64,000 bases of DNA from Aaosphaeria pasadenensis (taxonomy: Eukaryota > Ascomycota > Dothideomycetes > Pleosporales): the NCBI GenBank assembly GCA_022813625.1, contig JAKLMB010000023.1, positions 248,001-312,000 on the forward strand. The letters are read 5' to 3'. Shown here piece after piece: positions 13,023 to 24,017 of this stretch (position 1 is its first letter; each line of letters starts with the position of its first letter). The notes beneath the pieces were generated by a model. That model was given only the letters and a program-made list of their open reading frames with translations. It did not search any database and had not been told where the DNA came from. A program made the translations under genes and the position numbers.

Positions 13023-14769
13023 ATGTCTCCAATCAATTTACCGGCTGAAATTCTCCTTCAAATCCTAGAGGATGTCATCCTCATGGTGGGGCCCGCCGCG
13101 GGTGCTTCTCTAAGGCTCGTCTGCCGTAAGGACAGCCTCGCAACTGGAAACAATGCTACCGAGACTAATCATTTAATAGGGGACTTTGATCGACTCGCCG
13201 AGGACGTGATATTCCGTCTACCAAACAATGTTCTCAAAAGCCTGAGACTAAGGGGACCTGTGCTTGTGAAGCTTTTATATAACAGGTTGAAAGTTCAGAA
13301 CACAGACAATACCCTATGTCGCACTATCAAAGATACAGTCGATCATCTTGACCCAGGGGGCAAAGATAATGTGATGAGAAAACGATACACGATTGTTCTT
13401 ATCAAGGCGGCTGTTATCCACATGTCTTCTTGGGCTATCTTCAATCATCTCCATCCCAGCGAGGTACGGGAATGGGGACATACCAATGATAATGCGCTTA
13501 TTGCAGCAATAGCAGCGAAGAAGATGGACAAAATTGAGTCTATACTCAAAGATACCACTGCTAGCACTCATTTCGAGACTCTATACTTCGGACACGCTCT
13601 ATCGGCAGCAGCGTCCTTCAATACCATAGAAGCTATACCATTGCTCCTTCGATATCACAATCAGCCCAACAACAAGATCTCTCTCTGCAGCTTGCGTCTT
13701 TTTGAAGCCCTCAGTAAGGCGGCTAGCTACGGACGCCTGGAATTTATAAAGGTCCTGTTAAGAGAAGCGAAGTTTTCAGTACTTGATATTGAGAGTGCCT
13801 GCTTCAGCGCTATTCGGTCTTTACAAGAGCCAGCCGCAATCCTACTGGTGGATCGACATCCATCGTCTTCTCTATCATATCCGTTTAATCATTTCTGGCT
13901 CCCGTTTGCTTGTGATGTGGCAAAGATTGGTTGTCGAAAAGTCTTAGAGAAAATCATGGGTATTATTAGTTCGGATCGGAATGTTCTTGCCAGGGTTCTT
14001 GAAAACGCCTGCAGATTTGGCCATCACGACATGGCGTGTTCGTTGCTATCAAAATTCTCGCACCAGGATGTTGATCTTCTCTCTGGTAGCCTATTTTGGG
14101 CAGGGTATTCGGGAAATATCGCGTTGGCCGAAACATTTCATGAATACTTCCGCGGGAGTAGCATCGCTCAACTCAAAATCTTAGCGGGAACAATGTTAGG
14201 GAAACACTCCAAAGCCACTGAGCATATATTGAAAATGCTCGGTATCATTTCAGAGTCCATTAGATTCACTGATCTAGTACATCAGTTGCTACCAGACCTC
14301 CCACCGCCGATCTCCCGCAGTAGTGTCAAACAGTCACAAGAATATCCGTCCATAGCATCATCAGAACGGATGCCAGAACCTGTAAGGTCTGGCCTTCTCA
14401 AAAAGGCCATCAGAGGTAAAGGTCTCGCAGAAGCAGTCACGGTCGTTTGTGCCTACGGTGCCCAGCATCCTCAGCATGACCTCGGCCTGTTTTCATACTC
14501 TTTCCTGGAAGCAGCTCAGGCGAACTGTCCTGAGATATTTGTATACTTATGCGAGAACCGAGCGGAAACAGTGCAGAGCTCTCCCCTTTTCGAGTATGTA
14601 ACGGCGATCCAAACTCTGAGGACTGTTAACTAAGTGGATTAGGATAACCAAGGACGAGTATGACTGGACTGCGCCGCACCGTATCTCAGAATCATTAGCA
14701 GCGAATCGAGGTGCGTCGCCGTACTTGATCAAATCACTTTTAGACCCAGGACAGCTTAATGACAAGTAG
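13023..14769 (+). CDS. F-box/ankyrin-like protein
   Basis: I model three exons, 13023-13125, 13180-14593 and 14643-14769, giving 547 aa. Intron 1 (54 nt, GTAAGG..TAG, branch GACTAAT) is stop-free and in frame. Removing it restores the F-box-like LRLVCRDFDRLAEDV. Intron 2 (49 nt, GTATGT..TAG) removes an early stop and joins LFE to ITKDEYDWTAPHRISESLAAN, an ankyrin-like end (LIKSLLDPG). The N-terminus LPAEILLQILEDV is a degenerate F-box. The middle has helical pairs resembling diverged ankyrin repeats (ALSAAASFNTIEAIPLLL, ALSKAASYGRLEFIKVLL, VLENACRFGHHDMACSLL). Such proteins often recruit targets to SCF ubiquitin ligases and belong to large, fast-evolving fungal families. No partner or target can be inferred. 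Flanking spacers are long and A/T-richer. Confidence 0.75.
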
Positions 14770-15831
14770 CAGTTATTCAATTTCGTAATACTTCGATAAC
14801 AATCTAATGCTCTAAACTTCGTTCAACCAATGGTGCCTTTCGACTGTCCCAAGAAACTCTTTCATGCGCTAGGAGGATGAAAGATCCTGGCCACATTACA
14901 GAGATGGAAGAGCGTGGACACCACTTTAAGATGAGAAATAAAATTGAGGTTTTTCAATCCCCCTCGAACGCGATTATGATTGAACGTAAGAAACTTTGAA
15001 CGGTAGACTGTGGTGAAAGCTGCTATGCGCGATGGAAACAATCGAATGACAAACTTAGCTAGACGTGTAAAACTCCGATAAAAGTATATAACTATCCCAT
15101 TACATCTCTATCGTCTGTAGAAGGCCACGCGTAGAAATCTTGCGCTTCTCTATGATTGCTCGAATAGGAAGCATTCACTTAAGGAATATCAGAGGAACAT
15201 AGGGAAATTACCAGAGTTGGTGAAATCATCTTGCATCTCGGGAGCCAATCAGCATCCTCGCTCGAGCGATTATTGCGTTATGATTGGCTGGTTGCTTCAC
15301 GAGCTTGAGATCTCAATAGCAAACACGCGACCCATTTTCAATAACCTTTTTGGGTCGTAGGATATCACCTTCCTGATAGCTATCTGTTACACGGTTTCGT
15401 ATGTAGGCCAGCTCACATGCTTATGCGAGTTATTATCACCAACAACCCCGCACGTGGACAAGCTGCCGACTGCTGCCCGGGGTATCTTGCGTCAACAGTG
15501 AAATCGATGTCGTGATTTAGTAGGACAGGCATCTCCAACCACCCAAGCGAGTGCGTTACGCCAATGAAAACTTACCAAGCCTCGCCATCAAGCATCAATG
15601 GCTTCATACAAGACTCTTTGAGGAGACTTATCACCGACACTTGAGGTGCAAGGCGCCCGGGTTCCCGCATGACGCGCTTCAATTCTCCAATGAATGGTCG
15701 GCTTCCAAAACTGACGTAGGGGTTGCTCAAGACTTTCGGTAATTCTTGACCCGGTAACTGTCTTGATGGCAACGTTACAATAAAGAGTCTGATCAGTCTT
15801 GTATTCCACTTCCTCTTCTCACAAATCGACA
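14770..15831. other. Intergenic, promoter side of MFS gene
   Basis: No gene is supported. It contains a TATATAA-like stretch near 15085 and short open frames overlapping the leader of the MFS gene. Nothing else is recognisable. Confidence 0.45.
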
Positions 15832-17561
15832 ATGGCGCCAATCACAGATATCGAAAAAGACAGAGAGGCCATCCAGCCATCTCCAGCCATACCTTCAGAG
15901 ACATCCTCGCAATTGGACGATACCTACGAGGAGTACAAAAGGAATCAAGGAATCGAAATCAGTCCAGAGGAAGCGAAGAAGACTTTGCGCAAAATAGACT
16001 TTCGTGTAGTGCCAGTCTTATTCTTCACGTATCTTTTACAATACCTTGACAAGAATGGCATCAATTACGCATCGGCATACGGCTTAGAGAAAGGCACAAA
16101 ATTGAAAGGACAGGATTATGCATGGCTTGGTAACAGAACATTGTAAATTTTTGAACTTACAACGCTGATTAAATTGAAGGCTCGATCTTCTACTTTGGAT
16201 ATCTAGCTGGGCAATACCCTTCGGGCTATCTGCTCCAGCGCCTACCGATTGCTAAATTTCTTGGTTGCGCAACTTTAGGTGAGCTTGTTCATTTTAAGCT
16301 TTCAGCCCGTCTAACAGTATTCAGGATGGGGGATAGTTCTCATGACGACTCCGGCGTGCCACAACTTTGCGGGCATAGCTGCGAACAGATTCTTGCTTGG
16401 ACTACTAGAGTCAACTGTGAACCCTGGTTTCGTGCTCATTATGAGTATGTGGTATACCTCTGCCGAGCAACCTCTCCGCCTTGAATCGTACTACTGCACT
16501 AATGGTATTGCCACAATGTTTGGTGGACTCGTTGGCTACGCGGTGGGTAAGATCAATAGTGGTCTCCCCAAATGGATGTACGTCTTCATCATTTTTGGCT
16601 CGTGCAGTGTGCTCATGGGAATTGTCACCTTGCTTGTCCTGCCAGACTTGCCTTCGACTGCCAAACACCTGACCGAGCGCGAGCGAGCAATCGCAGTAGA
16701 GCGGGTTGCTGGTAACAGACAGGGGGTGAAGAACAAGCACTTCAAGAAATATCAAGCATGGCAGACTGTGAAGGATCCAAAGACATGGATATTGTTCGTA
16801 ATGGCCATCGGCGCTCAGATTCCCAACTCTGCCTTGACTAGTGTAAGTACGCACGAAATACTTGCAAAGAGACTTCTAATAGATTGTGTCAGTTCACTTC
16901 TATCATCATCAAGAGCTTCGGTGTCGACACGCTAGGCACACAATATCTCCAAATCCCCGGTGGAGCCGTCCAATTTCTCTCGCTCCTTTCTGGAGGTTTT
17001 ATCTGTACTCGTTGGCCAAACTCCCGCTGCATTACCATGACGGTAGCGAATTCTATCTGCATCATTGGAGCAGGCCTACTTGTTGGACTACCAAGCTCCA
17101 ACAAATGGGGTCGCCTCGTCGCGCTCTGGCTCTGCTATTTCCAAGGTCTTGGGTTTAGCATGAGTCTAACGATCGTATCATCCAACGTCGCAGGCTATAC
17201 GAAGAAACAGTTGACGGGAGCTTTCTTGTTCACCGGATACTGTATTGGCAATATAATCGGACCACAGACCTTCAAAAGCAGTGAGAAGCCAGGTTATAAG
17301 AGTGCTTACGTTGCGTATGTTGAAACCATGCTTCTTGTGAAGATTTACCAAACTAACTGATACAGGATGCTGATCGGATATTGCGTTAAGCTGTTGATGG
17401 TACTGATCCTGTTTGCGTACATGTGGTCGGTTAACAAGAAGCGCGATAGAGAGTCGGCTAGTGGAATCCACTTGACTCCTGAGGAAGAAAAACAGGCGAT
17501 TGAGGAAGGCATGCATGATGTGACGGAGATCGATAATAAGGGTTTCCGATACATACTGTAA
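15832..17561 (+). CDS. MFS permease, allantoate/anion:cation symporter type
   Basis: Five exons, 15832-16129, 16180-16278, 16325-16842, 16893-17314 and 17366-17561, give 510 aa. The sequence fits the Dal5-like anion:cation symporter branch of the major facilitator superfamily: acidic cytoplasmic N-terminus, KIDFRVVPVLFFTYLLQYLDKNGINYA at helix 1, SIFYFGYLAGQYPSGYLLQRLP at helix 2, FLLGLLESTVNPGFVLI at helix 4, and the SNVAGYTKKQLTGAFLFTGYCIGNIIGPQ signature in the second half. About 12 membrane helices are expected. Intron 1 uses an AAG acceptor. Relatives move allantoate, nicotinate, pantothenate, biotin or similar organic anions across the plasma membrane; the substrate here is not determinable. 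The next gene, cutC, starts ~310 bases downstream on the same strand, with no evident functional link. Confidence 0.92.
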
Positions 17562-17870
17562 TATTGTTCCTTGGTTGAGTATGCACTCAACTCGATAACT
17601 AGGTCAGTGCAGGGTTATGTAGCTGAATAGACTCGGGGAATACATTCTGATAATTCAGATGGGCAACATCAATTCAACTCTATGTTACTTCACTCTCTTG
17701 GGATATTTTGGATTCAAATATTCTTAACAGACCAAGCAAGATCATGACAATGGATGGGTATCGTCCCAAAGAGGCAGGAGACACTAACCTTGATTGGGGA
17801 TCGCATCCACGAGGCCTCAACTAGGACTCACGCGCTGTCCATCTTCAACGCCATTACAGCAAAATTCACA
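17562..17870. other. Short spacer between MFS gene and cutC
   Basis: About 310 bases. An in-frame ATG at 17754 would extend CutC by 39 residues, but that extension has no family similarity and is better read as leader. Confidence 0.5.
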
Positions 17871-18536
17871 ATGTTAGAAATCGCTTGCTTCAACACCGAA
17901 TCAGCAATTGCCGCAGCAAACGCAGGCGCTGATAGAATAGAGCTGTGCGCAGATTATGCCGCCGGCGGAGTTACCCCATCCCTCGCAGCTCTCCAACAAC
18001 TTCGGCAAAAGACCAGATTGCCAGTAAACGTCATGATCAGGCCAAGAGCAGGAAACTTCGTCTATTCCGATACGGAATACGAAGAAATGATTACTCAGAT
18101 CCAAACCTTCAAAGCGGATGCAAGCGGTTTCGTGTTCGGTATACTCGATAGCGATGGACGTGTCGACGTAGGCAGGAATCAGAAACTCGTCGAACTGGCC
18201 AAACCGCTTCCCTGCACTTTTCACAGAGCGTTTGACCAGATTGTAGATATGAATGAAGCGACTAAACAACTCATCGCTTGTGGCTTTCGATCTATCTTGA
18301 CGAGTGGTGGCCAGCCGAATGCTGTCGCCGGTGCGGCACAGGTCGCAACCCTGCATCGCCAGTGGGGCGCGCAAATCTCCTTCATCCTAGGTGGTGGAGT
18401 GCGATCTACGAATGTTGGTGGATTGAAGGATGAAACAAGAGTAGAGTGGTATCATTCTGCCGCGATTACGCAGGGAGGCGAAGATGTTGATGAAGATGAG
18501 GTGGCGAAGCTTCAGAGCGCGTTGAGCCAACGCTGA
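17871..18536 (+). CDS. CutC family copper homeostasis protein
   Basis: A single exon of 221 aa starting at ATG 17871, where the family's MLEIACFN begins. CutC proteins are TIM-barrel proteins linked to copper tolerance; in eukaryotes they bind Cu(I), but the molecular role is still unclear. Motifs seen are CFNTESAIAAANAGADRIEL, CADYAAGGVTPS, NVMIRPRAGNFVY, FVFGILDSDGRVD, CTFHRAFDQ, ILTSGGQPNA and ISFILGGGVRS, covering nearly the whole barrel. It is slightly short for the family, ending soon after the HSAA segment. The 3' end runs into the A-rich repeat tract. Three other copper-related genes lie in this window but are not adjacent. Confidence 0.92.
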   Translation: MLEIACFNTESAIAAANAGADRIELCADYAAGGVTPSLAALQQLRQKTRLPVNVMIRPRAGNFVYSDTEYEEMITQIQTFKADASGFVFGILDSDGRVDVGRNQKLVELAKPLPCTFHRAFDQIVDMNEATKQLIACGFRSILTSGGQPNAVAGAAQVATLHRQWGAQISFILGGGVRSTNVGGLKDETRVEWYHSAAITQGGEDVDEDEVAKLQSALSQR

Positions 18537-19404
18537 TGCGGGGGCCGGAAACCAAAATAAACCAGAAAAGATATAAATACAGCATTCCAAAAACAGAATC
18601 CTGAAAATGACAACCGAGAAAAAACCTCTTGGCCACGACATCTCTATTTTAGAATTCAAAAACTGGGAAACAAAAATCAGAAAATGAAAAACAAGGAACG
18701 GAAAATGGAAAATCAAGAACAAAAGATAGAACCTGAAAAACGAGAACCAGAAAACGAAAAACAAATAAAGCACAATAGAAAATCAAGAACGAAAAATGGA
18801 AACTGAAAAACGTCATAAACATCTAAAATCGAAAACTGGAAACTGAATTTCGGAAAGCTACCTCCTGGATACCGAAAACCAGAAACCGAAAGCCAGAAGC
18901 CGAAAACCGAAAACCGAAAACCAAATACAGAAAGCCAAATACAGAAAGCCAATTCCTGATATTTGATTTCTAGATTCAATAATACGAGTTCCACAATCTA
19001 GATTCACAATCTGAGGAGCAGTAATCAGAAGTCGGAAACCTAAAATTCATTAGTGAAAATCAGCAATCGGAAATCAGGAACTACAAAACAGATTTCAAGT
19101 TTTAAGGGGTGAGAAATGATAATACAAATTCAGGTACGACATATCAAAAACCGAAAATTGACCTTGAACGATAAGGTTCTTGTGGTGATCATAAATTTTC
19201 TCCGGACCGTTACGAGAATCCACCCAGGGTATCTATATTCCAACGAAATAGCACAGTACAGAAGCAAACACGCAGCCGGTGTATATGTATAGAAACATAA
19301 AAGGGCTGACAAGTTGAAATTTGCCAAAATCGACAATTATCCCGCTCATTATGCCCCGATTACTGGTATACACCCATCCCTCTTCATTAAGCAAACAATA
19401 TCAC
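18537..19404. other. Convergent 3' spacer with A-rich repeat tract
   Basis: The spacer lies between the ends of cutC (+) and the GPI-protein gene (-). Most of it is a degenerate A-rich repeat described separately. Long open frames on the minus strand here, rich in Phe, Leu and Ser, are products of that composition and not genes. Confidence 0.55.
18545..19095 (+). repeat. Degenerate GAAAAC / CCGAAAA repeat tract
   Basis: The plus strand is strongly A-rich with recurrent short units of the type CNGAAAA (for example CCGAAAACCGAAAACCGAAAAC near 18901-18921, and several AACGAAAAA, AATGGAAA and CAGAAAGCCAAATA variants). The units are about 7-8 bases but imperfect, so this looks like an old, diverged simple repeat. 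Runs of T are almost absent from the plus strand through 18650-18960, giving a marked strand asymmetry. Confidence 0.7.
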
Positions 19405-20100
19405 TCAAGCAGCGTAAAAGGCAAATATCAACCCCAAGATGAAGGAGATGCTGAAAGGCTTGCTTGAATCGATGGTGACATGGCCAGCAGCGCCTGTACT
19501 GGAAGCTGAAGGTGCCGCAGTCGCGGTAGCAGCAGTGGTAACGGGAATATCTGATACTGATTTCGCCATGTCCGTAGGCGGGATTGCGCTTCCGATTCCC
19601 GCAGCCGTCCATTGCGGAGGAATCGACATTGTCGCAGTATTCGGCTTAGCAGCAGGATTTACAGCGTAGATGTCGCCACTCTCGCCTCCTACTCTGCTGT
19701 ACGCTCCCGTGAGAAGGTTCGCTGTCGATCCGTCTATGCCGTTATAGTCTCCAGTTGTCAGGGAGCCCCATGAGTCGTCGATGAAGGCGAAATGCGTGGT
19801 GTACTTGTCGTAGCATATCGGAATGTTCAGATTATTGACCTTTACGCAGTCGAGGCTCTCTCGGCAGCAAAACCCTTCGTCTGGGGAAATGGCATTGTCT
19901 GTCCATCGTCTCTTGAAATGGATATCCTTCACTGATGCCAATACATCGACATAGAGCGACATCATTGCTGGTCCAACAACCGGGGCACTGCTGTTCGTGG
20001 CGCCTTGGGGATTGCATGGCTTGCATGCTTCTCGTGCGATCGCATGGTTTGCTGCATACGCAGTAGCGGACAAAAAGAGGGAAAGAAATCTTAATGCCAT
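19405..20100 (-). CDS. Secreted Cys-containing protein, probable GPI anchor
   Basis: A single exon of 231 aa. The first ~20 residues are a signal peptide (MALRFLSLFLSATAYAANHA). The mature part has six cysteines (26, 29, 78, 79, 85, 96) and conserved-looking stretches GFCCRESLDCVKVNN and IPICYDKYTTHFAFIDDSWG. After about residue 165 it becomes Ala/Ser/Thr/Pro-rich and ends in a hydrophobic tail (FSISFILGLIFAFYAA) preceded by small residues, as expected for GPI attachment. It is most likely a cell-surface or wall protein of a fungus-specific family. I cannot name the family or a function. No CFEM pattern is present. Confidence 0.8.
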   Translation of the reverse strand: MALRFLSLFLSATAYAANHAIAREACKPCNPQGATNSSAPVVGPAMMSLYVDVLASVKDIHFKRRWTDNAISPDEGFCCRESLDCVKVNNLNIPICYDKYTTHFAFIDDSWGSLTTGDYNGIDGSTANLLTGAYSRVGGESGDIYAVNPAAKPNTATMSIPPQWTAAGIGSAIPPTDMAKSVSDIPVTTAATATAAPSASSTGAAGHVTIDSSKPFSISFILGLIFAFYAA

Positions 20101-21785
20101 AACGATATCGTTGAGAGTTCGTTTCTATGAGATAGAGGCAGTGATCGCGACTTTTAAACAGCCTCCGTGTGTACGAAGTATGATTTGAGGTATATTCCGA
20201 ACCAGGTGCAGCGCAACTCTTACGAAGCAAAAAAGGAAACTCTGGATTATATAGTGCTGGCAACGAATAAAAGAGCGACAAGGACACGTTAGGGATAATC
20301 AACACATGCGCGATGGTCTTATATGGGGGCGAAAGAGAAACGAAGGAATAGGAACAACCCCCGGCAACAGGGGAAGAAAGGAAAATATAAAGCCACGCGA
20401 CCCGGAAGATAACACTGAGCTTAGCCAAGTAATGGCAAAGATCCTGTAAAACCTTAATAAAGCCATGGTTGGGAAACGCAGACACATTTCTGGACTGGGC
20501 CAGATGCCGTTCATTCGATAGACAATCGGTCGACTGCCTGCAACAACTTGGTGCAGAGGCACTCACGGCATCCACTTTCTTTCGCTCTTCTACATTGCAG
20601 AGCACAAGGGATCCTGGACCACGGTACACAACACTATCAAGTGATTGGGATAATGACCATTTGAACGCAGGGGTTTGGCATGCCATGTCAACCACACATG
20701 GCCATGCGCTTCAATATCGATATGCTATGTCTCAAGATCATACTCGCGCCTTTCCTATTCGTGCATGCTACCAGATCTCAAATGCAAAACATTCTTATAA
20801 ACAAGTGTTAGATCCACCTGCCTCAACCAGGTCATCATGTCGTAGTTCCCGGCCAATCCTGGATATTAATAGCCTGTGACTTATCGAAGCGCCCCCCGGG
20901 GACACAGAACATCCGAGAAACATTTGTCCACGCCCTGTCTCTTAACATTGTCTCCAAGGCCTGCAGGTCGCCGGCGCTCCGAGAATCACAGCCATAGACT
21001 GAACGGTTTACCTCGCACAAGACCCGCATGCTGGGTCGCCGTGCGCGACGCCGTTATCGCGAGGCCTTGACCGTGCAGACAATGGTAACACAGCAGTTCC
21101 CACGTGAGGCCTTGAATTGAATCAATACATCTAGAACAGTCTTGGTGCTGTCTTAGCCTAACGAAATCATCTGGATTGAAAGGCGGCGTGAGCTGTCGAA
21201 TTGTGTTCAAAACAAACTGGCGACTTTCGTTACGGAGACAGTATTGTATGGTGCAGTGCCCCATCTTATTCGCCGGCACTTTATCGATAGCGGTCGTCGC
21301 GGCTGTTGGCGCGACTTAATCTACGCGATCATCTCTATTTTCCTTTTTTGGACATGGTAGCTCTACCCAGCGATATCGAGTATACTTGTCTTTGCCTGCT
21401 CAATTCTCTATCAGTCTGTGTCGTTTTACCAATCTTGCAAGAAATATATACTGTTGCTAAGGTCTTGATTCGATAGTTACCTCTGAAACCAAGAAAATGT
21501 AATAACAAGGCTCAAGACCGACTTCGCTATTCCTACATTCAAATCTCAATGGCCCAATATCTAGCCCGATTCTACGCAATGGCATCTAAACCCTCGGATG
21601 ATGGAGAGGAACGAGGCAATACGAGTACGCGACTACGAAGGACGTCTCCAGATCTTCGCCATGCCTAAGAAACATGACTTGCCATCTGTACGCTCCAAGA
21701 TACCCACCTACATAAATGTGCGATTCCAAAGCACGAACATCTTGTCCATTTAAACAAAAACCAGAAATCTTCCTCCACCCATCAA
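20101..21785. other. Intergenic, possible unrecognised small gene
   Basis: About 1.7 kb. Two overlapping minus-strand frames at 20835-21279 look more protein-like than the background and are discussed as a finding. A TATAAAG-like site lies near 20387. No domain is recognised. Confidence 0.4.
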
Positions 21786-22659
21786 TCACCCATTCACCAA
21801 CCCCTTCCTCTCCAAATCCCTCAACTCAATCCCCTCTCCAACCCCCTTCCCCACCTTAATCCCTCCATTCCCCCTCCCCCTCCCTTTGCTTCCCCTCCTC
21901 ACCGCGACATACTCCTCCGCCGCCGAGACAGGCCAAAGCACTAACGCGCCCAGCAAGCAAAACGCCGTCGCCCAGAACTGCCATAGCCACACCAGCGCCC
22001 ACCCGCCAGGCGCCACGAACTTCACGAACTGGTCCACCTGGTACAGGTCGTTCTGGCCGTCGATGTACAGCTTGCCATCGCCGCGGTTGCGCTTGAGGTT
22101 CAGCACGGTGACGAGCCGGACGGGCGCCGAGTAGAAGGGTATGATCCAGATGCGGAAGACTTGGAAGATGGTTACGTAGAGTCTCAGGTTCGGTTCGTCG
22201 AACGCTGCGGTCCATTGTCAGTAAACCCATACCAATCCCCTCAATTCAGTTAAATCCCCATCCCATGTCCTTCCCTTCCCTTCCCCCATAAACAACCACC
22301 ACAAATCAAAGACAGAAAAGAGCGCAAACATACCAACACTCTCAACCGAGATATCAATCCTCGGACTCATAATCTTGTACCATCTGTAAATTGCAATGAC
22401 GAGCCACCGCGAGTTCTCCCATTTGCCGGTTCTGCAGAACGGATGCGTGAACGAGGCCGCGGGCGTGAAGTACGTCTCGATGGTCGCGCGCTGCTCCGAG
22501 GGCGGCGACTGCGTGAGGAGGTGGATCACGCCGGAGATTTCTTTGACTGTTCTTCGTTTAGGTACTGTATTTGGAGGATGTGTGAGAGGGGAGGGGAGGG
22601 GAGGGGAATGCGATTGCGATTGCGGTTCTGGGTGGTGTTTACGGACCTGGATTCTCCAT
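21786..22659 (-). CDS. NTF2-like (SigF-like) small membrane-associated protein
   Basis: Three exons on the minus strand: 22647-22659 (a 13-nt first exon, MENP), 22334-22564 and 21786-22204, giving 220 aa. It resembles fungal proteins annotated as SigF-like NTF2-like domain proteins. The evidence is VKEISGVIHLLTQSPPSEQRATIETYFTPAASFTHPFCRTG (the cone-fold start), then RWYKIMSPRIDISVESVAFDEPNLRLYVTIFQVFRIWIIPFY, and NDLYQVDQFVKFVAPGGW. A hydrophobic C-terminal segment (about 170-192) suggests a membrane anchor or hairpin, followed by a short basic/Gly tail. The fold is a small-ligand or catalytic pocket, and no substrate is known. The tiny first exon was chosen because it gives the expected N-terminus and a good donor; intron 1 is pyrimidine-rich toward its end. 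Confidence 0.8.
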
Positions 22660-24017
22660 TGCACTGTACAGTCCTGCTCAATTGCTCAATTCGTGTGCGT
22701 GGCCGTGGAGACAGGAAGATTGGAGAGGGGGTGCGGAGGTGGGAAGTCGTCGTTGTCGCCGTCCTATTCGCAATCGTCCGACGAGGGGGGAAGAGGGAAA
22801 GGAGGGAGAGGAGGAATCTCAATTACAAAAACCCTACGGACACTCTATTGCAACGCGTCGAAGCGGGAACGAAGCCCTACAAGTACTTTGCTGCGCCTGT
22901 AGCCTTCGCGCTATTCGCGATGGGGGACCTAGATATGTCACATGGCGCGCGGTTGCAATAGGTATGACGTCACCGGCTCGCCTTTGCTTCCTTGGGAATG
23001 CGGCGTTGCGGTTGGAGGCGCTGGGACATCGTGATGTATCAAGGATATGCTTGTCATGAAGAGTGCAACCGGGTTAGAAAAATTCACGTTTTTGATATGT
23101 TTTGGCTCAGAACCGTTGAATATAGGTACTCATGATCTAACTCACTATGATTTATCATGGTTTACTACCTGCTAAGGGAAGATGATGCAGCAGCGGCAGT
23201 AGGGTCTCAGAAATAATGTCCAAAATGTTTGTTTGTAAGTTACCTCATGCTTGATAGCTATATCTTTCCCTTTCTCTCTTGTTTCCCCTCCACGTATCCA
23301 TGTTCCGTTGCGCGCACATCACTCGCTCATAACGCCCAATTCCGCCAATTCGTTGATTCGGAGACCATTCTCTCAATAAGGAAAGAAATAGAGAAGAAAG
23401 GAAAGTTACAGTGGTGTGAATTCGAGAATGCTAAAAACCATTCATCGGGTCGGTAGTACCCAATCTCAACGACTTGCTGGATGCCAAGAAGGGTGTCCGC
23501 AGTTTATGGTGAATGGATGCTACTCATAGGGAGGCGGTACCGGAATGTATAGGGGACCGTAGTTGAATAATATAGGATAACCATTGTGGGGATTCCAAAT
23601 GTGTACAAAACGAAGTGATTTGAATTAGAGATCATAGTTTAGTTCGTCTCAGAGATTTTTGTCTTTCATTGGAGAGCGGTGGCTGACTGCCCTAGATATA
23701 ATGGGATGATAGGGAAAATAAACGCCCCTTATGCAAGTGTGTCGAAATCTCAGATCGTTCCATTCTTTTCGTGTTTTAGGTCGTGACAGTGAAAAATTGG
23801 GCAGAAATGCCGTAAGATCCCGATGCTACTTTTGATTTTTTATTGCCATTTACCGAAACCGAAGGGACAAGGACGCCGGACACCAGGCTGTAAGGATAAA
23901 AGTTGGATGGGATAGGGTCATAGGAATATCTGGGCTCATAGTCGTGGGTTTAGCATTCGTTTCGCTCGTGACATGGCCGAGGAATGGTCTCCAGGCAGAT
24001 TTTTGACAGCCGGGCAA
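22660..24017. other. Intergenic, nothing recognised
   Basis: About 1.36 kb upstream of the NTF2-like gene and downstream of the CCCH gene. Plus-strand frames are antisense or composition artefacts (G/A-rich). No RNA gene or repeat is seen. Confidence 0.45.

Noticed and set aside
5501..17561. Possible secondary-metabolite cluster (membrane protein, SDR-NmrA, MFS transporter)
   Set aside because: No backbone synthase, no cluster-type transcription factor, long empty spacers and mixed families. Proximity alone is not enough.
17754..17870. N-terminal extension of CutC
   Set aside because: The extra 39 residues have no family similarity, and the canonical start MLEIACFN is at 17871.
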